In this document: piece by piece, positions 1 to 10,490 of the stretch
Layout of the letters: each line of letters starts with the position of its first letter
How positions within the stretch are numbered: position 1 is the stretch's first letter
DNA from: Alentia gelatinosa
Taxonomy: Eukaryota > Annelida > Polychaeta > Phyllodocida > Polynoidae
Assembly (NCBI GenBank): GCA_950022655.1
Contig: OX465589.1
Span: 24,667,626 to 24,731,625 of the forward strand
DNA length: 64,000 bases
Reading direction: 5' to 3'
Position numbers and translations under genes: made by a program
The notes under the pieces: generated by a model
Databases searched by the model: none
What the model was told of the DNA's origin: nothing
Seen by the model: the letters and a program-made list of their open reading frames with translations, nothing else

Positions 1-2338
1 TAAAAGACTTTTTTGTCATATCAGCCTATAATGTTTGTTCCTAAACTGGTGTGTAGTAAAATATGTTGTTTATTATAATAAATGGAATATAGGCCCAAAG
101 TTTGAAAATAATCCCCTATTTTTTGTCATTGTTCCTCGAGCAGTCAAAATTGGTTTAGCAACAGCGATCCTTTTTTTGCGAAGGTTTTTAACCTTGTAGC
201 CAGCTACGAAAATGAAATATAGACCCGTCCCTCATACAGTGAGAGAATGGGTCTCTGTGTGTAAAAGATAGAAAGCAATAAGGACAATTTTTAAAAAATA
301 ATAATAATTGTGACTGAAAACTGGCCAGATAGCGATTAAACTTGGGAAATCCCTCCCAAACTATGACGTCACGAGGGAATTCCCTGCTAAAATTCATCGC
401 TAAATTTTCATAGTTGAAGCTTAAAACAGTCTAGCGATATCTCAGCGATCGTGATATAGCATTCAATTATAATAGAAAAAAAATCATAATCGCTAAAGAT
501 TTATATCGCAAACAGTTTGCGATGGTCTTGGCAATAAACTTATGTAACGGGGCCCTGCTGCGCTAACCACCCTACCCTTGCGATATTCTCCTTGTGATAT
601 CGCAAGCATATCGCGAAGTGTGCGTTGGCCTTTAGCTAGTGCCCCCACAATCTCATCGATCTTTTTCGGTGCGGATACCTGAGGTCATGGATGATAATGT
701 CAATGCAAGGCTAGTGTAGATAGTTGGCCGGGGCAAGGTCCTACCGTGCTTTCTCTAGACTCAATTTAGCAAGCATGTCACATGATCCCCGAGCCGAGAT
801 TTCATATGCTAAGGTGAAACTGTTAGATTCAATATATGTGGATATCATAAAGTCGGTGGATATCATAAAGTCATAAAATAATGTATGTATGTATGACAAG
901 CCAATGATGTTTTATAACTGAGCCATTTCGAAAATGTATTTCTTTGAACCAGTACTTTAAATGTGATCCGGAGAAGATATTAATAACCTCAACACGTTGG
1001 TGAAACGTAGACTTTAGTTTCAACATTAAATGGTTGTTTTTGCTTATTTCACCATAGTAGACGATGAGTCCGAAACCCCTAAAAAGAGAGAAGCATTCCA
1101 CCTATAACAGGTCCCCTTGCGGTGTGCCACAATCACTATCTTGAGTGGCATTAAGGCACCCCTCATATTCCTTTCTATTTATGCATATTTATGAGGGCTT
1201 CTAGGCCCCTGTGGCGAACACCAATGTCCCATCCTGTTTCTGATTCGCATTGACGCGTAACATGAGAGGACAAGGCGGACAGCGATTAGTATAGTATGAC
1301 AGGCTATGTGCATTTGACACATCTTTAAGATACTAAAAACAGTGATTCTCTTAAACGATTTGCCAGTTAAAAGCAGTATTGTGAATTGAATCGCTCAACA
1401 TTTTGACAGTGGAAAATGATTGGTTATTTCTATTTATCACAGGTCATTTTCTCTCCCATTGGTTTATTTTTCAGTTACTTAGCCATTTGTTTCCCACTGT
1501 TCCTCATTGACACGTTTATAATGCAGTTAATTTGGTATATAGTTAAACTCTGGGTTTACTATTCTATATCGGTGGACTACGTGGTGTAGCCCTGCAGAGT
1601 TTAGATAGCTGTCCATTATTCTCACTTAAGCAAGATATGTCCAACACAACAGCGTGCGACCTCGTCCTATGTATTAACATATATCGATGAGTGTTACCAT
1701 ACGGGGTATTTAGCAATATATTAGTTTTCGGACGAGGTGGCTTTTATCCATTGATAGTAGGACTCGATCCACCCTATATTATTCTTCGTGGTGTAAAATT
1801 ATCCTCTGTCTTGCATCTAACACGGTCAGATTGTTTACAGGATTGTAAAGACATTTATCATGTTTGGATTGAGAGATTAGCAATTAGTTTGTCCTGATAT
1901 TGTTTTCGTGAAGTTAAATACTTTATATCTCCCTGGGTGAAGCCACATACCGGCATTTTATTTTCAACTCATGAAAATGTGAGATTTCATAAAATGTTCA
2001 CAGCCTCCATACCAGCCCCAGGTCTACAAATCCCGCAAGATACTAGAATCGGTTGTGTTGCAAGGTCTGAGACCCCAATCACTATGCCCGGTTAAGGATG
2101 TTTGTCGGCGAGGCAAATTTGTCGGCTAGAGTTGCAATACTCAATTGTAGCACAAAATTGCCCTCTGGGTCTGCTTGCCTCTGTTTTACTGCATCTCTGA
2201 GGCCATGAATGTATCAGGTGTTTCCTGAAAGCCTGAAACAGAAATTCAAGAGTAGTAGATATCCTACTCATACAAAATTAAATTCATCATCGGGGAAACG
2301 TGTCGACCATGTCTTGCGCGCTATTCCCGGTTCCTTTT
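1..2338. other. AT-rich DNA without a recognisable gene
   Basis: No ORF here resembles a protein family I know, and the short ORFs are scattered over both strands. Positions about 420-557 are rich in short GCGAT-type words and end in GTAACGGGGCCCTG, which looks like the right end of a foldback element related to the GGGCCC-ended families further on. I did not find its left end. A short direct duplication of GTGGATATCATAAAGTC lies at about 838-873. Confidence 0.5.
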
Positions 2339-2340
2339 CT

Positions 2341-2360
2341 GCATATATATATATATATAT
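2341..2360. repeat. TA microsatellite, insertion target of retrotransposon copy 1
   Basis: An alternating AT run ends at 2360 directly against the 5' LTR and resumes at 11364 after the 3' LTR. One microsatellite was therefore split by the insertion. The last four bases before and the first four after the element are both ATAT. Confidence 0.85.
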
Positions 2361-2696
2361 TGTGGCGGTTGGATGGGCCTGGGAGAGAGGGGGCGGCCGT
2401 GCCCCGGGGCGGGGCGCTCGTGGGGTACCAGCGGGAGTCTCGGGGACTCTCGCGGGGGCCCGATACTCGGCGTGAGACGTCGTCACTCGCCGGGTATTTA
2501 AGTGAGCGCACCGCCCCGGGGCGGGCATTCTGGTTGTGCCAGCTCTGAAGCGTGGCCACCTCTCCCTGTCAGACCCATCTGAATCCCAAGGGGTTAGCTA
2601 AGGAACCGCGTTAGATAATTGTATCCGCAGGCTTGTTCAATAAAGACCACAACTTGTCCGTTGGCACTTGAATTACCGCGTCTGTTGATTATTACA
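2361..2696 (+). repeat. 5' LTR, copy 1
   Basis: 336 bp, TG...CA ends, identical by eye to 11028-11363. A TATA-like TATTTAAG lies at 2495-2502 and a polyadenylation signal AATAAA at 2639-2644, so the U3-R-U5 layout is plausible with transcription starting shortly after 2520. A sequence resembling a CRE site (ACGTCGTCA) lies upstream of the TATA-like box. Confidence 0.93.
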
Positions 2697-2697
2697 T

Positions 2698-2711
2698 TGG
2701 TGGCAGCGGTG
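2698..2711 (+). other. Primer binding site, tRNA-Leu type
   Basis: TGGTGGCAGCGGTG starts one base after the LTR. Its complement ends in CCGCTGCCACCA, which fits the 3' end of animal tRNA-Leu with the added CCA (from memory of tRNA-Leu acceptor and T-arm sequences). The match is 14 nt. Confidence 0.75.
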
Positions 2712-2729
2712 TCGTGCTTCTACCGACAT

Positions 2730-4289
2730 ATGGAAGGTCTAGACCGTCTGGGGGCCGGGGTCCGGGGCTCCGTGGTCGAGCTCGGGGAAGAGGGTCTCCT
2801 GCTCCGGCGCCCGGGCCTCCTTGTGACCCCGGAGGCGTCCGGCGACTGGGACTCGCCCTCCGGGGTCTCCGGGGCGTTGCCCCCCCCGGGGGGGTCAGGA
2901 GGCCTGGCGGGGGCTAGGGTTCAGTCCGCCGGGGAGGGGGTTAGGGGGCCTGTGGAGGAGCTTTCCTTGGACCGCACCCGGGATGGCCCCTGTGCTCTGC
3001 CGGGGGGTCCGGAGGAGGGGCGCTGGGGCGGTCGAACGCCTGGGGCCCGGGGCGACTCCTCACCGGCGGCGGGGTTGTCGGACTGGAAGGGTGCTGGGAC
3101 CGGGCCCGGGGACTTGACCTCCCGGGGCGCTGCGGACTTCCGGGGCCTCGTTCTCCCGCCCCGGGACCCCCGGGGGGGCCCCGATGCCTACCTGGCTCCC
3201 CGGAGGGGTGCGGAGGAGGGCCCCGGGGTGGGCCATGACTGGAGGTTTGGAGTCGGCGGGGGGTCTGGGGAGGGGCCGGGGGCACCGAGGCCCCGGAGCA
3301 ACCCCCCACTGCTGGCTGGGATTTCTGACTGGGGGGTCGGGGGAGCGGCTGGCCCGTGGATTTCGGGGACGGCAGCTCCGCCTGTGAGCCGGGGTGGCGC
3401 CGGGGTGGCGCTCCCTGCGTGGCCCTGGGCCTCCTCACGAGAGGCAGGGGGGGAGTCGGAGGTGGTGGGTCAGGCCCCATCCCCCGACATTCCCGCCTCC
3501 GGAGGGGATGGGATCGTACCCCGGGCTGTGGCCCCTAAGCCAGTGGTGATGCCCTCAAAATACGACGGGACCTCTAACCTGGAGGAGTTTATTGCCCACT
3601 TTGAGCTGTGCGTTGCGGCCAACGGGTGGAACTCGGTCCAGGCCGGGACGTTCTTGGGGGTCTCCCTCTCCGGGCTGGCCCGCCGGGTCCTCCCCGGTAT
3701 CCGGCCTGGGTCCCCAGGGGGGCTTGACCGCCTCCGGGAGGCCCTCTACAAACGGTTCCAGCCCAGGAATCAACAGGAAACGTACAAGGCACTCCTCCGC
3801 AACCTGGAGAGGTCCTCGGAAGAAGGGCTGCAGCTCTTCGGGGAGGAAGTGTGGCGTCTAACGAGATTGGCGTACCCGGAGGCGGATGCGTCAACGATCG
3901 ATTCGATGTGTCGTGATCGATTCGTTGAGGGTCTCCGGGACGAGCAGCTCCGCCACTGGATCTTCCAAAGCAAGCCCCGGTCAATGAGTGACGCAGTATC
4001 CACGGCCCTAGAGGCCGAGGCGTACCTGAAGACGGACCGGGGAGGGTCCCGGCGGGTAAGGGCGGCCGGGGGCTCCATGGCGGAGGAGATGGCTGCCCTT
4101 AAGGAGGAGCTGGGCAAGCTGCGGAGCCAGATGATGCAGGTTCCGCCCAACCCAGGCCCCCGTAAATGCTTTCATTGCAAACAGGAGGGGCACATACGCA
4201 TAAACTGCCCGTTGCGGAGGCCGGCGCCGGAGTCGTCGCCGGCTCCTCCGGTGCAGGGGAGCTCCGGGTCCGGGGCGCCGGAAAACTAG
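2730..4289 (+). CDS. gag: Gag polyprotein, copy 1
   Basis: 519 residues from the ATG at 2730. The frame stays open upstream into the LTR, but only from a TTG, so 2730 is the first good start. Residues 1 to about 270 are Gly/Pro-rich and low in complexity. About 270-450 form a capsid-like domain of the retrotransposon Gag type, with helices and the phrase RFVEGLRDEQLRHWIF near its end. A short charged helix follows, then one CCHC zinc knuckle with Cys480, Cys483, His488 and Cys493, and a Pro/Ser-rich tail. Known role of the family: particle assembly and RNA packaging in the cytoplasm. Pol overlaps the last 124 nt in the -1 frame. Copy 2 differs by one visible residue (Ala here, Val there), a C/T change at a CpG. 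Confidence 0.9.
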   Translation: MEGLDRLGAGVRGSVVELGEEGLLLRRPGLLVTPEASGDWDSPSGVSGALPPPGGSGGLAGARVQSAGEGVRGPVEELSLDRTRDGPCALPGGPEEGRWGGRTPGARGDSSPAAGLSDWKGAGTGPGDLTSRGAADFRGLVLPPRDPRGGPDAYLAPRRGAEEGPGVGHDWRFGVGGGSGEGPGAPRPRSNPPLLAGISDWGVGGAAGPWISGTAAPPVSRGGAGVALPAWPWASSREAGGESEVVGQAPSPDIPASGGDGIVPRAVAPKPVVMPSKYDGTSNLEEFIAHFELCVAANGWNSVQAGTFLGVSLSGLARRVLPGIRPGSPGGLDRLREALYKRFQPRNQQETYKALLRNLERSSEEGLQLFGEEVWRLTRLAYPEADASTIDSMCRDRFVEGLRDEQLRHWIFQSKPRSMSDAVSTALEAEAYLKTDRGGSRRVRAAGGSMAEEMAALKEELGKLRSQMMQVPPNPGPRKCFHCKQEGHIRINCPLRRPAPESSPAPPVQGSSGSGAPEN

Positions 4290-7200
4290 GGCCGACCTCC
4301 GCCGGCGGCGGGTTGGAGGTCAGGGGGGGGAGGACAGCCGATTGCATACTACAGGGGGAGAGGGAGCGGGGGGGCCCGGGCATCCGGGTGGAAGGCCGTG
4401 TGTGGGGAAGGCCGGTGTGGATGCTGGTGGACACCGGGGCCACGGTGAACCTCCTTTCCCTCGCATGGTGGCAACGACATGGGCGCCCCGGGGAGGTGAC
4501 GGAAGCCGGGGGGCCGCTCACCTGTGCGGATGGAAGGCCTCTAGCTATAACGGGGAAAGTCAGGGCCACCCTGGAGTGGGCTTCCCGGTCTACCCCGGTG
4601 GAATGGGTGATCGCTGATGTGGGGAGCGACGCCATCCTGGGGGCCGGGTTCCTCCGGGACCAGGGGATGTCGGTCGACGTGGGCCGCTGCAGGCTGACCT
4701 GGGATCCCCCCGCGGAGTGCCGTCGTGTGCGGAACCTCCGGGCGGCTGTGATCCCAGGGAGGTCCGAACTGGTGCTGACGGGAGAATTGGAGGGATCGTT
4801 GGGGAATTGTGGGACCGGGGTTCTGGAGGGCCGGGACCGCCCGGAGTTCCGTGTGGGGCGGGGCTTGGTGGAACCAGAGGGGGGCCTGTGCCCTGTCCGG
4901 GTCCTCAACCTGGGTCCTACGGCTGTGACCGTGTACCGGGGTATGGTGTTGGGGGTGCTGGAACCGGTGGAGGGCGCCTCCGGAAGAGATTTCGATGGCG
5001 ATACCTGCCGGATAGTGGAGGCGCTCCCCGCCGGAGATTGTAGAGGAGGGGAAGTGCTGGACGGGCTGGTGGACCACCTAAGAGGGGGGGAGCGGTCGGC
5101 TATGCGGGCCCTGTTGGGGCGGCGTGCGGGGGCCTTCCAGCTCTCTCCGGAGGACCGGGGCCGCACTACCCTGGTTCGCCACACTATTGACACAGGGACA
5201 GCCGGGCCCATCAGACAACCGCCCCGGAGGCTGGCCCCACATAGGCGAGAGACGGTAGGGGTGGAGGTAGAGAGGATGTTGAAGGAGGGGGTCATCGAGC
5301 CGTCCCAGAGCCCTTGGGCCTCTCCGGTCGTCCTCGTCCGCAAGAAAGACGGGGCAGTGCGGTTCTGCGTGGACTATAGGCGTGTAAACGCAGTCACGGT
5401 CAAAGACGCCTACCCGCTGCCCCGTGTTGACGACTCGCTGGACACGCTGGCTGGGTCCAGATGGTTTAGTACCCTGGACCTGGTCAGCGGTTATTGGCAG
5501 GTGGAAGTGGAGGAGGCGGACCGTCCTAAGACCGCCTTTACTACCCACCGGGGCCTCTTCCAGTATCGCGTAATGCCGTTCGGGCTATGTAATGCCCCGG
5601 GAACGTTCGAGCGGCTAATGGAGGTGGCCATGCAGGGCCTGCAATGGGCAACCTGCCTGGTCTACCTCGACGATATTATCATATTTGCACCGGACTTTGA
5701 GGAGCACCTCCGGCGCCTCGATGAGGTACTGGACCGCCTGATACAAGCAGGGTTAAGGGTCAAGCCGTCCAAGTGCCAGCTGGGCCGGAGAGAAGTCCAG
5801 TTTCTGGGGCATGTAGTCTCGGAGGCCGGAGTCGCGACTGACCCCGCGAAAGTGGAGGCGGTCAAGGGGTGGCCGGAGCCCCGGAACGTCTCGGAGGTCC
5901 GTAGCTTCCTCGGGCTTGCGGGGTATTACCGTGCTTTCGTCCCGGGGTTCGCGGAGCTGGCTAAGCCCCTGTCCTCCCTGGCGGATAAAGGTCGAGTATT
6001 CGTGTGGACCCCGGGCTGCGACGCCGCATTCCGGGGGTTAAAGGCCAAACTGACAGAGGCTCCGGTCCTGGGGTACCCCAGGGAGCATGGGAAACTGATT
6101 GTGGACACGGACGCTTGTGACGGGGGGGTGGGGGCAGTACTTTCACAGGTGCAAGGGGGGCTGGAGAGGGTCCTGTCCTACGCTAGCCGTACCCTCACCA
6201 AACCAGAGCGCAATTACTGCGTTACGAGAAAGGAAATGTTGGCCATCATGTTCGCCCTCGCCAAGTTCCGCCACTATTTGGTCGGACGGCCTGTCCTGGT
6301 GCGGACGGACCACGCGGCGCTCAGGTGGCTCCGGAGCCTTCGGGAGCCGGTGGGCCAGGTAGCGCGGTGGCTGCAGATCATGGAGTGCTATGACCTCCAG
6401 ATCGAGCACCGCCCAGGACGGCAGCACGGTAACGCTGACGGTTTATCCCGGGTGCCGTGCCGACAATGTGGCATGCAGCCCCCCGTACCCCAACGGTGCG
6501 CTGTGGTCACAAGGTCTCGGGGCAGGGCACTGGAAGCGGAGCCTCCCGGGGACCCGACGGTGTCCGGGGCAGCCCCGGACATCTCGCCCCGCTCTTGGGA
6601 GGACGACCAGGGGAACGACCCGGACCTGCAACGGGTGAGGGAATGGCTGGGGGAGGGAACCCCGCACCCACCGGGGGAGGGGGATGGCCCGGAGATACGC
6701 ACATGGTGGGCCCAGAGGGACCGACTGGTGCTCCAGGAGGGCCTCCTGGGGCGCTGGTGGTACGTACCGGGGGGCGACAAGGTATTTCAGCTAGCGGTGC
6801 CACGTGAGCGGCGGCGGGAGATCCTCCAGAGCCTACATGGCCCGCCCCTGTCCGGCCACCTGGGTCGGACCCGGACGGTCCGGCGCTGCCAGGCCAGCTA
6901 TTATTGGCCGGGGTTCCGGCAGGATGTTGCAGTTTTTTGCGCCGCCTGCGTGGCCTGTCTCAAGAGAAAAGGGCCCCCGGGGCCCCACCGGGCGCCGATG
7001 GGCCATGTAGCCACGAGCGAGCCCCTGCAGAGGGCCGCCCTCGACATCATGGGTCCGCTGCCCCGGAGTGAAGGGGGAAATCGATATATCCTCGTTATAA
7101 TGGATTACTTTACGAAGTGGGCGGAGGGGGTGCCCCTTCCCAACCAGGAGGCGGGTACGGTGGCGCAAGCCTTTGTGGAACACTTTGTGTGCCGCCTGGG

Positions 7201-9394
7201 ACCCCCTGCTGTGCTTCACTCGGACCAGGGCCGTAACTTCCAGTCGGAATTGTTCCGGCGCACTACGGAGTTATTGGGGATCAGTCAGACCAGGACCTGC
7301 GCATTTCGGCCGCAGAGCGATGGGTTGGTGGAGCGCGCTAACCGCACCATCGAGAATCTGCTGGCGGCTGTCGTGAGGGAGGACCAGGGCGACTGGGACC
7401 GCCATCTGCCCTTCGTTATGAGCGCTTATCGGTCCTCCGTGCACGCCTCCACCGGGGTCACGCCTAACCGGATGATGTTGGGCCGGGAGACCGCAGCACC
7501 TCTGGCCCTCTTGTACCCCCCGTCGGAGGACCGGGGCGCGGCCCCGGAACCCCCGGAGGGGTACGTAGGGCGCCTCCGCGAGGGAATGGAACGGGCCCAC
7601 GATTGGGCGCGGCGATGCCTGGGGGTGGCGGTGGCCCGCCAACGGCGGAACCATGATCTCCGAGCACGGGGGGCCCCGTTCGAGGTGGGGTCTAGGGTCT
7701 ACTACTTCCACCCTCAGCGCCGGGTGGGAGTTACCCCGAAGTTGCAGTCATGGTGGACGGGGCCCTGGGTAATCACGGGGAGGATCGGGGAGGCGGTGTA
7801 CGCCATCGAAATGGGACGGCGCAAGCGGGTAGTGCACTTTGACGCCCTGAAGGGGGAGCCACCCAACCCGGATCGGGTGCGACAGGTGCGCCCTCCCGCG
7901 GGACCAGGTGGTGTATACGCGTCAGGACAACACCGCGGAATGTCGTCTGGATACTTTGCAAGGGACCGGTTCCAGGCCGACGCCGGGACCACGGTCAAGT
8001 ATTCTGTGTTGCCCCCGGAGGGGGGAGCGCAAGGGGGAAGTAGCACAAGCAACTGGAGGAAGAGGGCACGCCGGCGGGCGCAGCAGATAGCAGCGGCCAT
8101 CAAAGAAGACTGCGACCGACGCCTCCGGGAGGCCCCGGAGGCCGGGCAGCCCCCACGGCGAGTTGTCGTGCTGCGCCGGACACCTCCGGGGCACCGCCTC
8201 ACGGGGCCGGAAGTTGTTTTACCATCCCGGGTGACGTTCGCCCCCCCCGTACAGGAGAGTTCCGCGGATCTCGGCAGTTCTCGCGGCGTTCGAGAGATCG
8301 CGAGATCTGAATCAGAGCAAAAAAAAATGGCGTCGGCACAACACGACTGCGCGACCTGCGGTGCAACCTTCAAGAGGGCGGACGGCCTGAAGCGCCACCG
8401 CGAGTCAAAGCATGAGGACTACTGCATGGGGTGGTCCTGCCCGGTTTGTGACCATAAATTCCAGAAAAAGAGAAAGAATGACTTCCTCCGACATCTAGAA
8501 CGCCACCACCACCCGTGGGGGGGGGACGCGACGCGCATCCCGGACGCGGTCCATATGTTCTTCCCCCCGGCCGAACGTCAGCGCTCGAAGTCGCGCATCC
8601 AGTCCAGCAGCGCGGGCTCGGCGGAGTCGACCACTGCCGTAGAGAAGGGACAGCGGGGGGGGGGTCCCGGGTGTGGCCCCAACGACGGCAGTATCGTCTT
8701 GCGGGCTGACGGCGCCGCGAGCCGGGGAGACCACACCGCCCCCGACCCCAGCCACTCCGACGGTGACGCCGACCTTGTCAGACCCGGGCATATCGATCGG
8801 CGAGGGGGAGGACGCGGAGGTCACGGAGGCCGCCGGGGTGTTGGAAGCGATGCTCCAGTCGCCGGTCCTCGAGCCCCTCCTCCGCACGCCCGCCAAGAAG
8901 AGGAAGGTGCAGACTGCGGCGATCTGGGGCCTGGACTCGTCCCCAACAACCCAGCAGTGGTCCCCGGCGACTGTCATGGCCCTCTCCAAGCTGGCGGGGG
9001 AGTTGGGCCTGAAGGGACACCGGGCTATCGAGGAGGCGGCGGCCCGCGTACGAGCGGCCTTTGGAGTGGCGGTACCCGGCGCGCAGCCCTCTACATCCCG
9101 GGACGAGATGGGGGGGAGGGCTGGGACACGGATCCCCAACAAGGACGCGGCGAGGATGCCCCCCCCGACCCGGCGCAGCTCACCGCGGCACCGGCCGACC
9201 AAGAGAGGGACGCCTGTGGCGGTGGCAGCGCCTCAGGCCCCGCCCCGGGTCTCGGAGACTGCGGCGGCGGTGTGCAGCCCCCCCCCGCCTACCCCGGGAC
9301 GGGACATCGTGGTGGCTCCGGCAGCCGAGTGCAGCCCGCTCCCGCCTACCCCCGGTCGGAACATCTCGGCGGAGGGAGACTCTTCCAGCGGTGA
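4166..9394 (+). CDS. pol: Pol polyprotein (protease, RT, RNase H, integrase), copy 1, fused to the next frame
   Basis: The frame is open for 1742 codons from an ATG inside the gag zinc knuckle. Pol probably starts by a -1 frameshift from gag; the site is not certain. Protease: DTGA at residues 89-92. RT: MPFGL motif and YLDD at 500-503. RNase H: first Asp in VDTDACDGG (647-655). Integrase: His/Cys zinc region, then Asp960, Asp1020 and Glu1056, giving the D-D35-E spacing, followed by a GPW module and a basic tail. All catalytic residues I can check are present. In copy 2 Pol stops 1407 codons from the same ATG. Here one extra C in the run at 8241-8248 moves Pol into the zinc-finger ORF frame, and an extra G at 8655-8664 ends that frame, so residues past about 1360 are probably not natural Pol. 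Confidence 0.9.
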   Translation: MLSLQTGGAHTHKLPVAEAGAGVVAGSSGAGELRVRGAGKLGPTSAGGGLEVRGGRTADCILQGERERGGPGIRVEGRVWGRPVWMLVDTGATVNLLSLAWWQRHGRPGEVTEAGGPLTCADGRPLAITGKVRATLEWASRSTPVEWVIADVGSDAILGAGFLRDQGMSVDVGRCRLTWDPPAECRRVRNLRAAVIPGRSELVLTGELEGSLGNCGTGVLEGRDRPEFRVGRGLVEPEGGLCPVRVLNLGPTAVTVYRGMVLGVLEPVEGASGRDFDGDTCRIVEALPAGDCRGGEVLDGLVDHLRGGERSAMRALLGRRAGAFQLSPEDRGRTTLVRHTIDTGTAGPIRQPPRRLAPHRRETVGVEVERMLKEGVIEPSQSPWASPVVLVRKKDGAVRFCVDYRRVNAVTVKDAYPLPRVDDSLDTLAGSRWFSTLDLVSGYWQVEVEEADRPKTAFTTHRGLFQYRVMPFGLCNAPGTFERLMEVAMQGLQWATCLVYLDDIIIFAPDFEEHLRRLDEVLDRLIQAGLRVKPSKCQLGRREVQFLGHVVSEAGVATDPAKVEAVKGWPEPRNVSEVRSFLGLAGYYRAFVPGFAELAKPLSSLADKGRVFVWTPGCDAAFRGLKAKLTEAPVLGYPREHGKLIVDTDACDGGVGAVLSQVQGGLERVLSYASRTLTKPERNYCVTRKEMLAIMFALAKFRHYLVGRPVLVRTDHAALRWLRSLREPVGQVARWLQIMECYDLQIEHRPGRQHGNADGLSRVPCRQCGMQPPVPQRCAVVTRSRGRALEAEPPGDPTVSGAAPDISPRSWEDDQGNDPDLQRVREWLGEGTPHPPGEGDGPEIRTWWAQRDRLVLQEGLLGRWWYVPGGDKVFQLAVPRERRREILQSLHGPPLSGHLGRTRTVRRCQASYYWPGFRQDVAVFCAACVACLKRKGPPGPHRAPMGHVATSEPLQRAALDIMGPLPRSEGGNRYILVIMDYFTKWAEGVPLPNQEAGTVAQAFVEHFVCRLGPPAVLHSDQGRNFQSELFRRTTELLGISQTRTCAFRPQSDGLVERANRTIENLLAAVVREDQGDWDRHLPFVMSAYRSSVHASTGVTPNRMMLGRETAAPLALLYPPSEDRGAAPEPPEGYVGRLREGMERAHDWARRCLGVAVARQRRNHDLRARGAPFEVGSRVYYFHPQRRVGVTPKLQSWWTGPWVITGRIGEAVYAIEMGRRKRVVHFDALKGEPPNPDRVRQVRPPAGPGGVYASGQHRGMSSGYFARDRFQADAGTTVKYSVLPPEGGAQGGSSTSNWRKRARRRAQQIAAAIKEDCDRRLREAPEAGQPPRRVVVLRRTPPGHRLTGPEVVLPSRVTFAPPVQESSADLGSSRGVREIARSESEQKKMASAQHDCATCGATFKRADGLKRHRESKHEDYCMGWSCPVCDHKFQKKRKNDFLRHLERHHHPWGGDATRIPDAVHMFFPPAERQRSKSRIQSSSAGSAESTTAVEKGQRGGGPGCGPNDGSIVLRADGAASRGDHTAPDPSHSDGDADLVRPGHIDRRGGGRGGHGGRRGVGSDAPVAGPRAPPPHARQEEEGADCGDLGPGLVPNNPAVVPGDCHGPLQAGGGVGPEGTPGYRGGGGPRTSGLWSGGTRRAALYIPGRDGGEGWDTDPQQGRGEDAPPDPAQLTAAPADQERDACGGGSASGPAPGLGDCGGGVQPPPAYPGTGHRGGSGSRVQPAPAYPRSEHLGGGRLFQR
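8255..8255 (+). promoter_or_regulatory. Candidate splice acceptor upstream of ORF3
   Basis: A C-rich stretch at 8241-8248 is followed by GTACAG (8249-8254) and then GAGAG. This would place a 3' splice site 72 nt before the ORF3 ATG, as in retroviruses that express their third gene from a spliced subgenomic RNA. A GTAAGG in gag (near 4055) is one possible donor, but nothing proves the pairing. Confidence 0.35.
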
Positions 9395-10172
9395 GGAGGG
9401 CTCCTCGTCGGACTCCTCGACCGACTCCCCGGACTCCCCGGAAGCAGCAGAGGATGGGCGCAGCGCCGGCAACAGGATGGTCCCCGATGATGGAAAGACC
9501 AGACGCCCCCGGTTAGTGACCCCGGTGCGGTCGGCGGCGGGAAGCTCCGGAGAGCACCCCGCGCGGGTCCCGAGCTCGATGCCACTGTCGGCCGTCGACG
9601 CGCCCGCGACCCCGGCGAGACCGGCAGGAGCGTTGGGAATACCGACGACGCCCCGGACGGCCTCGACACCCGACGCGGGGGGAAGCAGTGCCCCGCCGGT
9701 CGGAACCCCGACGTCCCCAGCCGCCCCGGAGGACAGGCACAACGCAGACACGCGGCCCGCGACCCCGTCAATGTTGTCGGCGGAGGAGGGGGGAGAAGAC
9801 CGAGAGCCCACCCGGGCGGGCCCCTCGCGGCAGAGGAGGAGAGAACAGTTGATCCGGTCCAGCGTGACGGTGCACCCCGCATACCTGCCGTACGGGGCCG
9901 TCAGGGCCGTCACCGCCCAGTGGGACGGCGACAGCCATGTGCGTCTGCTGGGGCCGGGGACCGCCCGCGTACCGGACGAACTCGGGGGTGTTAGCCTCCC
10001 CTGGGAGGGCGAGCCGGCTACCCCGTTGGAGGTCTGGGCTCGGAGGGCCGAACCCACCGAACTGCTACGGGAGGGATACGTGGCGCTGGAGGCTGATCAG
10101 ACGTCGCGATGTGCCGTCCGCCCGGATGGCAGCATTGAGGTCCGCTGGGAGCGCCGTACCGTCTACCGCAGG

Positions 10173-10377
10173 GTAAGTACAGGTCCTACCTTGATCGTTA
10201 TGTGGGAATGTCACTTCACCTAGTCGTGGGCGTAATCTGGTCTGTCACTGGTGGGTAGTCAACCCCGGTGTCTTCCGGGGTCCGGAGAAGTCCTCCGAGA
10301 GAAGGGGGGGGAGCCGGACCATGAGGCTGGTAGAGGGGTACTGGGGCGACCCCGTAGTAGGCCGGAGGGTGCAAATG

Positions 10378-10423
<46 letters not shown>

Positions 10424-10490
10424 GAAAGAGGTGGTCTCCGACATAAGCCACCGGAATTCACAAGTTTCCCCCTGTTTTCTATTTTTACAG
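10173..10490 (+). other. Candidate phase-0 intron in ORF3, copy 1
   Basis: It starts with a perfect GTAAGT after AGG and ends with a pyrimidine-rich tract and TTTTTACAG. Removing 318 nt joins the two coding parts without changing phase; without splicing the frame ends 16 codons into the intron. It contains the A38-G9 purine tract. Confidence 0.65.
10378..10431 (+). repeat. A38-G9 polypurine tract inside the ORF3 intron
   Basis: 38 A followed by 9 G and AAAGAGG, all purine. It is much longer than the usual polypurine tract at the 3' LTR and is the same length in copy 2. Confidence 0.9.

Noticed and set aside
2619..2729. N-terminal extension of gag into the LTR
   Set aside because: The frame is open but begins at a TTG inside the LTR, spanning the primer site; the ATG at 2730 is the first normal start.
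4099..5343. 414-codon minus-strand ORF opposite gag/pol (and its mirror at 26841-28085)
   Set aside because: It is a shadow in GC-rich coding sequence: Pro/Ser/Arg-rich, no domain, and exactly antisense to conserved pol.
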